A stretch of 64,000 bases of DNA, taken from positions 62,001 to 126,000 of the forward strand of contig NZ_JAKGBI010000016.1 of NCBI RefSeq assembly GCF_021530565.1, given 5' to 3'. Origin of the DNA: Pseudoalteromonas sp. SMS1 (GTDB lineage Bacteria; Pseudomonadota; Gammaproteobacteria; Enterobacterales; Alteromonadaceae). Below the pieces are notes generated by a model that had not been told where the DNA came from, made no database searches, and saw only the letters and a program-made list of their open reading frames with translations. The translations under genes were made by a program, and so were the position numbers. Below are positions 53,267-63,397 of the stretch, piece by piece (position 1 is the first letter of the stretch; every line of letters begins with the position of its first letter).

Positions 53267-54322
53267 TTACGCCAATCCATCAAATGTTTTGCTGATAAAC
53301 AAGTCTTTTTGTTTGATATTCACCAGCGGTTTCCAAGTTGAGACCATAAATGGAAATTGTATGATGCCGGTTTCTTGGCCGGTCGGCACAAGCGCCATAA
53401 ATGGGTGACGTTTGTAAGGTTTTGGTTGTGACCCTGAAATTTGCTTAGCAATCGAGTTGGCTAAGTATTTACCTTGCTCAACGGCTAAATACCCCAACTT
53501 GGCCTCACCCACATCCGCAATGTCGCCTATGGCATACGTATGTTGTTGTCCAACGACTGCGAGCGTCTCATCTACTATGACTTGACCTTGCGGGTTCAGT
53601 ACATGTGCATAATGTCGCTTTAAAAATTCGTTATTGGGGATAACACCTGTTGCACTAAAGGTGATATCTGGCTTGATTATTTCCCCATTGGTTGTGTTTA
53701 TGAGCCCATCTTCAGTGTCTTGGTAGCGGGCATTAAACTGCACTTCAACGCCAATGCGTGTCAGTTGATGGAGTGCTTTTTTGCTTGCCTTGCTTTTGAA
53801 TCCATTAAGTAGGTGGGGTCCATTGTGGGCCAAAGTCACGTTTAGGTGCGGCATTGCGTAAGCAAGTTCGCCCGCAAGTTCGACACCGACAACACCACCG
53901 CCAAGAATGAGTACATCTGAAGCTTGTTTGAGTGCATCATGATACGTTTGCAATTCATTATTTCTGCTTTCAAGAGAACTCGCGTCGACTGACTTTGCAA
54001 GCGGTAAGCTTGGGTATCTGGACCCCGAAGCGATAACAACTTTATCGAAATAGATTGATTCGCCGCTTGCGAGCACTGCGAAATGAGTATTGAGTTCGAC
54101 GACTGCGCTTTGGATAAATTGGCCATCGAGAAAATCGGCATAACGTTTTCTCGACTTTCCGTTGTTTTTCTCTGGGTGTGCTACATCTCTTAGTACGGCG
54201 TAAGTCACCTCAAAATAATCCTTTTTATCCACTAACATCGTGTTTATACCACGTTTTTCAAGTGCTTGTGCGGTAGAGGCGCCAGCAAAGCCTCCGCCAA
54301 TGATTAATACCTGTGTTCTCAT
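53267..54322 (-). CDS. FAD-dependent oxidoreductase (NDH-2/FSP1-like)
   Basis: A 351-residue two-dinucleotide-binding flavoprotein. FAD binds at VLIIGGGFAGASTAQALEK, NAD(P)H at VLILGGGVVGVELAGELA, and FAD again at AIGDIADV. These are the hallmarks of the NDH-2/AIFM2 (FSP1) group, which passes electrons from NAD(P)H to quinones. There is no membrane helix. It is divergent from a LysR gene 110 bases away. Confidence 0.85.
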   Translation of the reverse strand: MRTQVLIIGGGFAGASTAQALEKRGINTMLVDKKDYFEVTYAVLRDVAHPEKNNGKSRKRYADFLDGQFIQSAVVELNTHFAVLASGESIYFDKVVIASGSRYPSLPLAKSVDASSLESRNNELQTYHDALKQASDVLILGGGVVGVELAGELAYAMPHLNVTLAHNGPHLLNGFKSKASKKALHQLTRIGVEVQFNARYQDTEDGLINTTNGEIIKPDITFSATGVIPNNEFLKRHYAHVLNPQGQVIVDETLAVVGQQHTYAIGDIADVGEAKLGYLAVEQGKYLANSIAKQISGSQPKPYKRHPFMALVPTGQETGIIQFPFMVSTWKPLVNIKQKDLFISKTFDGLA

Positions 54323-54432
54323 ATCTCTGTCTTAATTGAATTGGAGCGATGTAGGTAGCTTAACCTGTTGCGAATACGCAATGAATGATGGAAAATGCAA
54401 CCAGGGTGTGCGTATTTGCAACAAGGCTAAGA

Positions 54433-55311
54433 ATGAACAAATGGACCGAAGTGAAAACGGCCTATCGTCTAGGTAAGCTTGGTACGCTGAGTGCGACGGC
54501 GGAAGATTTGGGGATTCACCGCAGTACCGTTATGCGTCATATTGATGCATTGGAAGCGACTTTGTCTGTTAAGCTTTTTCAACGTAACGACCGAGGCTAC
54601 ATACCGACCGAAGCTGGGTTAGAAGTCATGCGGCTTGGAGAGGTGACAGACATTCAATTTACACAGTTTGCAAACAAAGCAAGCAGTGCTGAGTGTGAGT
54701 TAGCAGGTAAGCTCAGCATAACATGTGTCAGTGAATTAGCCCCAATGCTGATGCCGCTCATTATGGAATATCAGGCCTTATTTCCAAAAATGCAGGTAGA
54801 TATACTTGGTGATATTCGCAAATTTGCATTGGAGTACGGCGAAGCCGACGTTGCCATTAGAATGGGTCCAAGACCAGATACGCCAGATAATATCGTTTTT
54901 GAATTTGCACAGATAGAATTAAAGCTATGTGCTCATGTCGATTACATCGAACGCTTTGGTACTCCAAATAAAAGTAATATCACGGAGCATAAGTTCATCG
55001 CTCTAAATGAGCGGGTGGCCCATTTACCCTGGAATGAGTGGATTTATAATCATATTCCACCGCAGCAAATTGTGCTGACAAGCTCTGTTGGGCAGGTGCT
55101 TAATTATGCATTACATCATGGATTTGGTATTGGCGTATCCACCAAAGAAACCATTACAAATACTCCTACACTGATTGAAATTGATATTGCACAACAATGG
55201 CAAGTGAATGCATGGATGTTGGTACATAGAGATATGCTAAATATTCCAAAAGTGAGGGCGTTTATTGATCTCGTTAAGCGCAATCCTTTACACTTAGCGC
55301 TCAATATGTGA
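54433..55311 (+). CDS. LysR-family regulator
   Basis: A 292-residue regulator starting MNKWTEVKTAYRLGK. Its helix-turn-helix is LSATAEDLGIHRSTVMRHIDALE, and an effector domain follows (ECELAGKLSITCVSELAPML). The helix-turn-helix differs from the most common LysR sequence but keeps the pattern. An upstream in-frame ATG at 54385 is a less likely start. It probably regulates the divergent flavoprotein gene. Confidence 0.8.
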   Translation: MNKWTEVKTAYRLGKLGTLSATAEDLGIHRSTVMRHIDALEATLSVKLFQRNDRGYIPTEAGLEVMRLGEVTDIQFTQFANKASSAECELAGKLSITCVSELAPMLMPLIMEYQALFPKMQVDILGDIRKFALEYGEADVAIRMGPRPDTPDNIVFEFAQIELKLCAHVDYIERFGTPNKSNITEHKFIALNERVAHLPWNEWIYNHIPPQQIVLTSSVGQVLNYALHHGFGIGVSTKETITNTPTLIEIDIAQQWQVNAWMLVHRDMLNIPKVRAFIDLVKRNPLHLALNM

Positions 55312-55407
55312 CTTACAAAATATGTCGATATTATTGTTCGTTTTTAGTTTTGCAAAAATGCTTTTGATTCTTTAAGGTGTTGGCATAACAACAAAAAAGG
55401 AAATTCG

Positions 55408-56583
55408 ATGTTTTATGCCAAGGTTGTACTGACTACGCTTTTATTTCTTCTCACCACGAGCTCACTCCTTGCAAAAGAGCCACTGACTATAACCAAGACC
55501 CTTACTTCAAAAATATTGTCTGAGCAAAGGACGGTCACAATTTTGCTGCCTGACTCTTACTATAAAAATAAACAAAAGGTTTTCCCAGTCTTGTATCGGC
55601 TCGATGGCAAAGAGAATATTCCTTTAGCATCAGCGGTATTGAACAAGCTTCACCGCTCTGGTGCTGCGCCTGAAATGATCATCGTTGCAATTGAAAACAC
55701 GGATAGAGCAAGAGATTTGGCTCCAACTGTAAACTATGACCCTAGAGGCCCTGTGGGCGTTGGTGGTGGCGGTGATAAATTTTTAGATTTCATAGAAAAA
55801 GAGCTGATCCCAGAGATTAATCGCACTTTTCGAACACATGATTTTAAGGTCTTTTCAGGAGCGTCTATTGGGGGACTACTGGTGTTGCACGCAATGCAGT
55901 CAAGGCCTCATTTATTTCAAGGACATATCGCGTACAGCCCTGCTGTATGGTGGGGGGATCAAAGCACGCTAAAAAATGTCAAATCTTTTTTAGCTAAGAG
56001 GCAAACATTCGACAATTTCCTCTACATCAATATTGGCTCAGAGGCCGCGCCAATGCGCGACATTTATAATGAGTTACACTCTTTTCTAGCAAACAATAGA
56101 CCACACAAATTTAAATTAACGGCGGATACTTTTGATGATGTGCCGCATGCGATGACATCTGCGGCAGGGGTGTTTAATGCATATCACAACCTATTTTTGT
56201 CCCTCATAATGCCAAGCAGTGCGCTGACGGATGGAGTGAATTCTATCAAACAGTATTATAAACAGGTTTCGTTTCAACGCGCGGAACTGACACTTCCCGA
56301 AGAGTGGGTATTACGTGGGCTAGGCTATGAACTGGTGGATGCCAAAGATTTTGTTGGGGCGATTGAAATCTTTAAATACAACATCGAACAAAACCCAACA
56401 ATGGCGAGTGCATACAATGGGTTGGCCTATGCGTACGAGCAGAACAAACAATATGCAGCCTCTTTAGAGCAGGTCAATATTGCATTGAAACTGACTAAGA
56501 AAGACGATGAGGGTTACAACGTTTACCAGAACCGTAAACATCGTCTAGTTGCGGCCATAAACAGCAATCAAAATGATTTTTGA
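55408..56583 (+). CDS. Exported esterase (esterase D/enterobactin-esterase-like) with TPR tail
   Basis: A 391-residue protein with signal peptide MFYAKVVLTTLLFLLTTSSLLA. The alpha/beta hydrolase core has FPVLYRLDGKENI, the nucleophile GASIGG, and His near DDVPHAM. This fold is shared by IroE/Fes-type and S-formylglutathione hydrolase-like enzymes. The last 70 residues form a TPR-like helical hairpin (MASAYNGLAYAYEQNKQYAASLEQV). The substrate is not readable. AAGGAAA precedes the ATG. Confidence 0.78.
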   Translation: MFYAKVVLTTLLFLLTTSSLLAKEPLTITKTLTSKILSEQRTVTILLPDSYYKNKQKVFPVLYRLDGKENIPLASAVLNKLHRSGAAPEMIIVAIENTDRARDLAPTVNYDPRGPVGVGGGGDKFLDFIEKELIPEINRTFRTHDFKVFSGASIGGLLVLHAMQSRPHLFQGHIAYSPAVWWGDQSTLKNVKSFLAKRQTFDNFLYINIGSEAAPMRDIYNELHSFLANNRPHKFKLTADTFDDVPHAMTSAAGVFNAYHNLFLSLIMPSSALTDGVNSIKQYYKQVSFQRAELTLPEEWVLRGLGYELVDAKDFVGAIEIFKYNIEQNPTMASAYNGLAYAYEQNKQYAASLEQVNIALKLTKKDDEGYNVYQNRKHRLVAAINSNQNDF

Positions 56584-56769
56584 GATAACAACTGATTGGT
56601 TATGCATGCATATCATACAGTTCGCTATTTCAATGACTGGATGTCTAGTGTATCTGAAGTACGTCAGATAACTTAATTCTGATAAATTAACCGACTGATT
56701 TGGGTGGTTTTTATTGTTTTAATCTGTGGTGCATATAGCTAATTTTGAAGTATAAAATAGGAAAAATAC

Positions 56770-57795
56770 GTGAAAGTGAAATTTTATTGGGCGATGGCGC
56801 TAGTCATTTTACTAAATGGGTGCAAAGCAACGAAACCTGTCGGGGAAGAAGTAACAGATAAGCCAGTTGTTAAATCAACTGAATTAACAATATCAGAGTT
56901 ATGTCAGCCCTTAACATTTAGCTGTCATGAGACGCAAAAACAGCGTGCGTATACTAAAGATGTATGGGCCGGGGTAGCTAAAACACATACGTTTGTTACT
57001 GATCATGACGCGCTCTTTATGCTCAATGAATTGAAAGCTAACACCCAACTAGACAAAGCGTTGATTCACAAACGTAAAGCAGAAATAAAAAATAGAATGG
57101 GTAATTACAAAGCGTCTTTACAAGACAACTTAAAAGCACAATCGCTCGATGTATTACCTGCCCGTATCTATCTTAGCTTATTGTTATTAGAAATTAGAAC
57201 GCGATTTGTTTTAGAAGAGTTTGATTCCACTAAAAGTCGAGCCAATAGCTTATGGCAGTACCTTGAACGCCCATACCACCCTGAAGTTGCGACAATACTA
57301 GGGTTTATTGCAAAGAAAAAGGGTAACTCTGCTGAATATGACAAATGGGTGTCACTCATCAAACAAAATGAAACTGAAGCGCGAGCTTCTCAATTACTCG
57401 GTGTGTTGGCTGGAGAGCCGGACAAGCACCAAGAAGAAGAAGAAGAGTCTGCACCGGTATACAAATCAACAGGTAAGTATCCAAAAGAACTCCCTAAGTT
57501 TGAAAAAGTCACCCGAGGGCCTAATGCACCGAAGGTGATTTACAGAAGGGAACCGCGTTACCCAGCACAGGCTGCTCGTTATGATACAGAGGGGAAAGTC
57601 GCAATGACCTTTGACGTGAACACAAAAGGCCAACCCGTGAATATCAAGGTAGTATATGCTTACCCAGAGGGACTGTTTGAAGAAGCAGGAGTTGAATCTC
57701 TTGAGAAGTGGCGTTTCGAGGTCCAATTAGATGGCAGCGGCGAAGTGATAGATGGCAAGGACTTTTATTTGGTCTTAGCATGGGCTGTTGATTAA
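56770..57795 (+). CDS. Lipoprotein with C-terminal TonB domain
   Basis: A 341-residue protein with GTG start and lipoprotein signal MKVKFYWAMALVILLNGC. A TPR-like helical middle follows (HKRKAEIKNRMGNYKASLQDN), then a short acidic stretch (HQEEEEES) and a TonB-C domain: EPRYPAQAARYDTEGKVAMTF, VNTKGQPVNIKVV, then LEKWRF. Unlike true TonB it has no inner-membrane helix with HxxxS, so it is probably a periplasmic lipoprotein using the fold to bind other proteins rather than energise receptors. Confidence 0.8.
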   Translation: MKVKFYWAMALVILLNGCKATKPVGEEVTDKPVVKSTELTISELCQPLTFSCHETQKQRAYTKDVWAGVAKTHTFVTDHDALFMLNELKANTQLDKALIHKRKAEIKNRMGNYKASLQDNLKAQSLDVLPARIYLSLLLLEIRTRFVLEEFDSTKSRANSLWQYLERPYHPEVATILGFIAKKKGNSAEYDKWVSLIKQNETEARASQLLGVLAGEPDKHQEEEEESAPVYKSTGKYPKELPKFEKVTRGPNAPKVIYRREPRYPAQAARYDTEGKVAMTFDVNTKGQPVNIKVVYAYPEGLFEEAGVESLEKWRFEVQLDGSGEVIDGKDFYLVLAWAVD

Positions 57796-58133
57796 CGTTA
57801 TATCTGTTATACAGGGTGAGCAACTCCTTAACTGGTTAAATCTTGGCTTACCCTGCCTTGCTCAAGTTACTTTAACTACCATGCTGTAATGCTGAGCTTT
57901 AGAAAGACGAAAAAGCAAGTTAGACTCATCACGAGTTTTACTAAGTCATTTATTTTTGTATATTTTTAACTACTTTTTGTAGAGCTTATTGTTGTGGTAT
58001 ATAGCCAAATTTAGCGCAGTGTCTTGCAACATTTGAACCTTCTTTTCACAGAAAATGCCTATTTAATGCAATGAATTCTCATTCCTGTTCGTGTATATTG
58101 ATATGATATATTGTAACAATATCGGGTGTGAAG
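57796..58133. other. Intergenic region with Fur-like box
   Basis: A 338-base AT-rich gap before the flavoprotein-FeoB operon. The only notable element is the AATGA/TCATT dyad at 58070-58083, 50 bases ahead of the operon start. No gene is seen. Confidence 0.5.
58070..58083. promoter_or_regulatory. Candidate Fur box
   Basis: AATGAATTCTCATT is an inverted AATGA/TCATT dyad with a four-base spacer. On the other strand it reads AATGAGAATTCATT, very like the AATGAGAATCATT units of Fur-binding sites. The position ahead of a FeoB operon supports iron control. AT-rich sequence makes chance matches possible. Confidence 0.45.
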
Positions 58134-59273
58134 ATGTCGAACGAAAATCAAATAACAAAAACGGAAGTGGTGATAGTGGGGGCTGGACCTGCTGGATTGG
58201 GTTGTGCCGCACTTTTGAAGCAAATGGGCATTGAAGACCAAGAACTCATAGTGCTAGAGCGAGGCGAAATAGGGGAGTCATTTTTACGCTGGCCAAAAGA
58301 CATGCGGCTAATTACACCGTCATTTCCCAGTAATGGATACCATCAAACTGACTTAAATGCGATTACACCAGATACGTCACCGGCATTCAATGCGGGCAAA
58401 GAGCATTTAAGTGGTGAGGAATACGCCAAATACCTTTCAATGGTTGTAAACCATTACAAGATTCATGTGACGACCAACACAGAACTAGAGACGGTGACTT
58501 CTCGCGGACCTGGAAAGGGGTTCGAGTTAACTGCGGGCGAGCGCACAATACATTGTAAATTTTTAATTTGGGCGGGGGGGGAATTCCAATCGCCAAACAC
58601 CACGGGTTTTACTGGTGCAGATCTGTGTATTCATAACGCGATGGTTAAGGAATGGCAAACACTGGAAAAAGGCCATTATGTAGTGATTGGCGGGTATGAA
58701 AGTGGTGTAGATGCGACATTTAACTTAGTCACTCATGGTAACAAAGTGACTTTGTTAGATTTAAATGGGGGAGCGCAGGATACGTTTGATCCCAGTCGCG
58801 TGCTGTCTCCTTACACAGCTGAACGTTTGTCTACTATGTCTAATGCTCAGGGCGTGGAATATGACGACAACTTTGAAGTGAGCAATGTATTCAAGCAAGG
58901 TGATGGGTACATAGTGCAATCTACAGATGGTAAAGAAGTGTTCTCGCAATACCCTCCAATCAACTGTACAGGGTTTAACATTGACTTGGGCCCAGTCACC
59001 GACTTTTTTGTATATCAAGACAATGGTTACCCTTGGGTAAGTCCGTTTGACGAATCAACGAAAATACGCAATGTATTTCTTGCTGGCCCTCGTTTGTACC
59101 ATGACCCTACGCTACTTTGCTTCATCTATAAGTTTAGGGGGCGGTTTGCGGCGCCTTGTGCCGTAATTGCAAGCGAATTGGAGTTAGATACGTCCATTTT
59201 TAAACACTATCAGCAAGCTGGTATGTTGTTGCAAGAGTTAGACTGTTGCAAAGAGCAGGAGTGCTTTTGCTAA
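58134..59273 (+). CDS. FAD/NAD(P)-dependent oxidoreductase coupled to FeoB
   Basis: A flavoprotein of about 379 residues of the YpdA/flavin-monooxygenase-like group. FAD binds at VVIVGAGPAGLGCAALLK, and the second dinucleotide site is VVIGGYESGVDATFNLV. The C-terminus ends in a cysteine-rich tail (CCKEQECFC). Its stop overlaps the FeoB start by one base, so the two are translationally coupled. A likely role is ferric reduction or redox support of iron uptake. The GTG two codons upstream is an alternative start. Confidence 0.78.
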   Translation: MSNENQITKTEVVIVGAGPAGLGCAALLKQMGIEDQELIVLERGEIGESFLRWPKDMRLITPSFPSNGYHQTDLNAITPDTSPAFNAGKEHLSGEEYAKYLSMVVNHYKIHVTTNTELETVTSRGPGKGFELTAGERTIHCKFLIWAGGEFQSPNTTGFTGADLCIHNAMVKEWQTLEKGHYVVIGGYESGVDATFNLVTHGNKVTLLDLNGGAQDTFDPSRVLSPYTAERLSTMSNAQGVEYDDNFEVSNVFKQGDGYIVQSTDGKEVFSQYPPINCTGFNIDLGPVTDFFVYQDNGYPWVSPFDESTKIRNVFLAGPRLYHDPTLLCFIYKFRGRFAAPCAVIASELELDTSIFKHYQQAGMLLQELDCCKEQECFC

Positions 59274-60961
59274 TGGAGCAGTGTATTGATGTTCAAACTT
59301 TTTACCCAGAGCCAAAAAGAAAAGGTAAGTGGCTATTAATCGGTAAAGAAAGTGTAGGTAAGACCGCGCTTACCGAGAATTTAACAGGTAAACGAGCAGG
59401 CAGTAGCAACTTACAAGGCAGTTCTTTATTTTGCCAAGAATACGTCTGGAACGGCCAAGTGATCACCGATACGCCAGGGATCCAAACGCAGATGGACAGT
59501 GTCGTCACGTCGCAAGTATTACGACGTTTAAAAGCCAGTGAACACGTTATTCTGACACTTAAGTCTACCGAACTACCCGATGATTTGAATGACTTGTGGG
59601 AAATGGTGCAAGGGCGCAGTGGCGTTATCATTATCACTTATTGGGACAAAGTTAAGCATCGTATGGATGTACAACGTGAATTGGCAAAGTTACGAGCGCA
59701 GACTAATTTAGCGTGGATCACGATCGATAATCGCCATGTGACATCAGCGCAATTGGCACAAATAGAGTTGGCTCTTGATCGTCCAGCAAAGTTTCCCACA
59801 AAGACGCCAGACATCACCGCAAATTGGTCAGTAAAACCTAAACGTTTGTTTTTTGAGTCTGACTATCTTGGACCTTTTTTATCCTTTTTCTTACTGGTAT
59901 TACCGGCTTGGATTGCTGTGACCAACGCGAATGCCTTTGCTGATCTACTGTATCCCCATGTAGAGTCGCCAGTGAATATGCTCAAGGAGATGTTGGGCGC
60001 TTTACCCGCGCCGATTGCGCATATGTTAGTTGGAGATTATGGCTTAATATCGATGCTGCCATTTTTAATACTGTATGCGCTACCTACAGTTGTCGTATTC
60101 TCTGCGATTATTTCAATTTACAAAACGACTGGACTCATTGATAGATTATCTTATCGACTAGACCCGTTTATGCATAAAATCGGCCTAAGTGGAAGAGATT
60201 TAGTGCGTGTAATTATGGGTTTTGGATGTAATGTTCCAGCAATTATTCAAACTAGAAATTGCTCTTGCTGTACCAGAGGAAGTTGTATCTCCGCAATTTC
60301 ATTTGGCTCGGCTTGCTCTTACCAGTTACCAGCGACGGTAGCGGTTTTTTCTGCAGCAGGTAAACCGTATCTGACCCTACCATATTTATTCATTTTAGCG
60401 GTAACAACATGTATTTACTTGCTAATAACTACGACAAAACAACAAAGAGCTGCTGCAGCATCATACAACTTACTCAGCCGCGGCTTTTTACAGCCGCCCA
60501 ATTGGCGCTTCGCAATGTCAGAAATGACGAGTGTGATGAAATCGTTTTTTTCTACTGCATTTCCACTTTTTATTGGGATTTGTTTACTGGTCGGCTTATT
60601 GGAGTGGTTAGGGGCCATCGAAACGCTGATTGGTATCGTTTCGCCATTAATGGCTGCGGTAAACTTGCCTGAGGGTGCTGCAATTGCCGTTATTTTAGGG
60701 GCTATTAGAAAGGATGGGTTGGCGATTGGGTTAATAGATAGTACAACTCAAGGGCTCAAATTGGTCGACATTACAGACATTCAGCTACTCTGTGCCGTGT
60801 ATCTGGCTGGAGTGATGTTACCTTGCGTGGTGTCACTTTTGACTATTGTCCGGGAGATGAGTATCGGTTATGCGTCACGATTAGCGATACGTCAAATTTT
60901 CTGGGCGCTGTCTTTCACGATGATATTGTCTTGGGGAGCACCACTTTTATTGTCGGTTTGA
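59273..60961 (+). CDS. feoB: Ferrous iron transporter FeoB (short form)
   Basis: A 562-residue FeoB-family inner-membrane transporter. The N-terminal G-domain shows G1 GKESVGKT and G3 DTPG. G4 is not the usual NxxD but lies in ITYWDKVKHRM. Gate-type membrane regions are clear: MGFGCNVPAIIQTRNCSCC, SFGSACSYQLPATVAVFSA, and later AIAVILGAIRKDGLAIGLID. It is shorter than typical FeoB (about 770). No feoA is adjacent. It imports Fe2+ from the periplasm. Confidence 0.85.
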   Translation: MEQCIDVQTFYPEPKRKGKWLLIGKESVGKTALTENLTGKRAGSSNLQGSSLFCQEYVWNGQVITDTPGIQTQMDSVVTSQVLRRLKASEHVILTLKSTELPDDLNDLWEMVQGRSGVIIITYWDKVKHRMDVQRELAKLRAQTNLAWITIDNRHVTSAQLAQIELALDRPAKFPTKTPDITANWSVKPKRLFFESDYLGPFLSFFLLVLPAWIAVTNANAFADLLYPHVESPVNMLKEMLGALPAPIAHMLVGDYGLISMLPFLILYALPTVVVFSAIISIYKTTGLIDRLSYRLDPFMHKIGLSGRDLVRVIMGFGCNVPAIIQTRNCSCCTRGSCISAISFGSACSYQLPATVAVFSAAGKPYLTLPYLFILAVTTCIYLLITTTKQQRAAAASYNLLSRGFLQPPNWRFAMSEMTSVMKSFFSTAFPLFIGICLLVGLLEWLGAIETLIGIVSPLMAAVNLPEGAAIAVILGAIRKDGLAIGLIDSTTQGLKLVDITDIQLLCAVYLAGVMLPCVVSLLTIVREMSIGYASRLAIRQIFWALSFTMILSWGAPLLLSV

Positions 60962-61275
60962 CTTGCATAAATCTGAGCGGGTGTGTAGCGGCCCGCCTCT
61001 GATTTTTGTGGATGCTCACAACTGTAAGTTGTTACTTTAATTTTGAGACTGGATCTGGGCTCATTTCCAGTATTTTAGTCAAGAACTTACACTTGAAAGC
61101 GGTGAATTTGCATTTTAGCGGTTTAATTAGTAGCTGGACGTATTTTTATCCACTATGGTCAAAGATATGTTATTGATTAATGCATAGATTGGTCGTCTTA
61201 AATTTGTGACTTCAGATTGATCTTGCTGCCAAATCCAACGGTATCATTCTTTGGGCATTACACTTAGGAGCATAC
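60962..61275. other. Intergenic region with terminator
   Basis: A 314-base gap. It holds the feoB terminator at 60971-61007 and then AT-rich leader DNA ahead of the kelch gene (AGGAG before its ATG). No gene is seen. Confidence 0.5.
60971..61007 (+). terminator. Terminator after feoB
   Basis: ATCTGAGCGGG and CCCGCCTCTGAT pair imperfectly around a loop of about ten bases, followed by TTTTT. Confidence 0.6.
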
Positions 61276-62334
61276 ATGCACTTTTCTACTGCAACCCCCG
61301 TAATATTTGCAATGAGCCTAGTTATATTCCATGGATGGGCTGTTTCTGATGAGTCAGCGAATACTGAAGTGTTAGGCGATAAAGTGATGTGGCATCAAGC
61401 GCCAGAGTTACCCATTGCAATGCAAGAGATCTACCCCGCAGTTTTTAAAGAGCGTATTGTTGTTGGAGGAGGGCTAACCCCTTCTGACTCTCCTTCATTT
61501 TTTGGGCTTGGCCCGAGCACCTCAGTGTACTTATTAAACCCGCCTACAGGGAGATGGCAAAAAAAACCATCTTTACCCGAGCCAAGACACCACTTGGGCA
61601 TGGTCAGCAATCGACATTACGTGTATGGCATTGGTGGTTTTGCAGCTGAGCAGGGCAGTGCTTGGCAAATACAGCGGTCAGTGTATCGGTTAGACGGGAT
61701 GTTCCGGGAGTGGCGAAAAGGCCCTGCTTTACCGATCCCGCTGGCAGAGTCTGTCTATGCAAGTGTTGGCAAAAATATCCATGTAATCGGTGGCAAAACC
61801 ATTTCTAAAAAAACAGGTAAAAATGTCGACAGTGATGCACACTTTGTGTTGGTAAACAATGCCTACTGGCGTCAGGCAAAACCGGCAAAAATTGTCCGAA
61901 ACTCCGCAGCCAGTGCAGTTATTGGAGATAAAATTTACGTGATTGGTGGGCGCACTTCAGGTGAAGGTAGCGTTAATTTACAAGAAGTCGAGGTATACGA
62001 TAGTAAAAAGAACAGCTGGACTTCTGCTGCGCCCTTACCCGTTGCTGCTGGTGGGCTTTCTGCTAGCGTTTTGGACGGTAAAATAATCGTGACTGGTGGG
62101 GAGGCGTTTGGTCCTAATAATAATTGGAAAGCGGGGCAGGCCTATAAACAAGTTTGGCGTTATGACCCACAAGACGATAGCTGGGAGGCACTCCCTGATA
62201 TGCCAACACCGAGACATGGCCATGGCATGGTCACTTTAAATAACACCTTATATATTATTGGTGGTGCAGCCAAAGTTGGTCCTCAAAAAACCTTATCCTC
62301 GGTCATCTCCATTGAGGGGCAAAAACCACAATAA
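61276..62334 (+). CDS. Exported kelch-repeat protein
   Basis: A 352-residue protein with signal peptide (VIFAMSLVIFHGWAVS). Five or six kelch blades follow (HYVYGIGGFAAEQ, IHVIGGKTI, IYVIGGRTSGEG, KIIVTGGEAF, LYIIGGAAKVG). The overall size and blade pattern resemble NanM-type N-acetylneuraminate epimerases and galactose-oxidase-like propellers, but the catalytic residues cannot be confirmed. AGGAG precedes the ATG. It is monocistronic. Confidence 0.8.
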   Translation: MHFSTATPVIFAMSLVIFHGWAVSDESANTEVLGDKVMWHQAPELPIAMQEIYPAVFKERIVVGGGLTPSDSPSFFGLGPSTSVYLLNPPTGRWQKKPSLPEPRHHLGMVSNRHYVYGIGGFAAEQGSAWQIQRSVYRLDGMFREWRKGPALPIPLAESVYASVGKNIHVIGGKTISKKTGKNVDSDAHFVLVNNAYWRQAKPAKIVRNSAASAVIGDKIYVIGGRTSGEGSVNLQEVEVYDSKKNSWTSAAPLPVAAGGLSASVLDGKIIVTGGEAFGPNNNWKAGQAYKQVWRYDPQDDSWEALPDMPTPRHGHGMVTLNNTLYIIGGAAKVGPQKTLSSVISIEGQKPQ

Positions 62335-62367
62335 ATAGACTAATCATGGGGCTCATTGTAATCGGGC

Positions 62368-63252
62368 CTACCTGTCTTTTTCGAACCGCCCTTTGATGTA
62401 GTTTACGAGTTGTTTTATCTGGCTTTGGACGTGTCTTTTACCAAAATAATAGGCGTACATCACCCGTTTACGCGGATACAACTCAGATACGTCTAATTTA
62501 ACCAACTGATCAGTCACCATGGTGGTAGGCAGCATCGCCATATAGTGTGTTGTCAGCGCTGCATGGTGTGCAAGTCCCAAATCATCTACGGCAAGATTCT
62601 CTTGTGGGGAAAGCATGACTTCGTCATTAGCAGTATCAAAAAAGGCCCACTGCTTAGCCGGATGTGCAATCACACAAGGTAAGGAAGCTATGTGCTGAGC
62701 TGTGATCATATTTTGTACTAGATCATGCTTTTTCAGATATGCTGGGTGTGCGCACACTGAGTATGGAATATCCCATAAATGCAATGCTATGGCAGAGGAG
62801 TCAAGTAATGGACCAACCCGAAAGGCAAGATCAATATCGTCTTTTAGAAGGTCTTTATTCGTGTTCGAAAGCGCGATATTAAGCTTTAAATCTGGGTGCT
62901 CTGTGGCAAAATCAATGAGCCAGGCGCCAAGGAAGTCGATTCCAGCACGCACGGGCATAGATACGTTCAGTGTGCCTTTGAATTTAGCCTCGGCATCTTC
63001 TGCAAGTGCAATAGAATCTTTGAGGTTACTGAAAAGCGGGGCGCAATCAAGAAACAACTCTTTCCCACGTGGGGTGACTTTGATTTCTCTCGTGGTTCTT
63101 TGTAGTAACACCAAGCCGAGTGCGCGTTCAAGCGATTCAATTCGCCTACTCACGGTGCTATGCGGCACTCCAGTTTTAGAAGAGGCGGCTTTTAAGCTAC
63201 CCAATTCGACTACTTCACAAAAGAGGTTCAGGTCGTCAAGTACACGCTTCAT
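62368..63252 (-). CDS. LysR-family regulator of the divergent oxidoreductase
   Basis: A 294-residue LysR protein starting MKRVLDDLNLFCEVVE (a TTG four codons earlier is the alternative). Its helix-turn-helix is LKAASSKTGVPHSTVSRRIESLE, and an effector-binding domain follows. It is transcribed away from the quinone oxidoreductase gene across about 145 bases, so it probably controls it. Confidence 0.88.
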   Translation of the reverse strand: MKRVLDDLNLFCEVVELGSLKAASSKTGVPHSTVSRRIESLERALGLVLLQRTTREIKVTPRGKELFLDCAPLFSNLKDSIALAEDAEAKFKGTLNVSMPVRAGIDFLGAWLIDFATEHPDLKLNIALSNTNKDLLKDDIDLAFRVGPLLDSSAIALHLWDIPYSVCAHPAYLKKHDLVQNMITAQHIASLPCVIAHPAKQWAFFDTANDEVMLSPQENLAVDDLGLAHHAALTTHYMAMLPTTMVTDQLVKLDVSELYPRKRVMYAYYFGKRHVQSQIKQLVNYIKGRFEKDR

Positions 63253-63397
63253 TAACTTGCTCAAATAAGTGTAGAAGATTTTATTATCCCATTTTTGGAA
63301 TTTAAAAGTCCATTATTGATGATTTTTTTATCGCTTCGAGAGCAGTAGAGTACTGCCCACACCAATATGAACAATATGCAAATACAGGAGCACAAGT

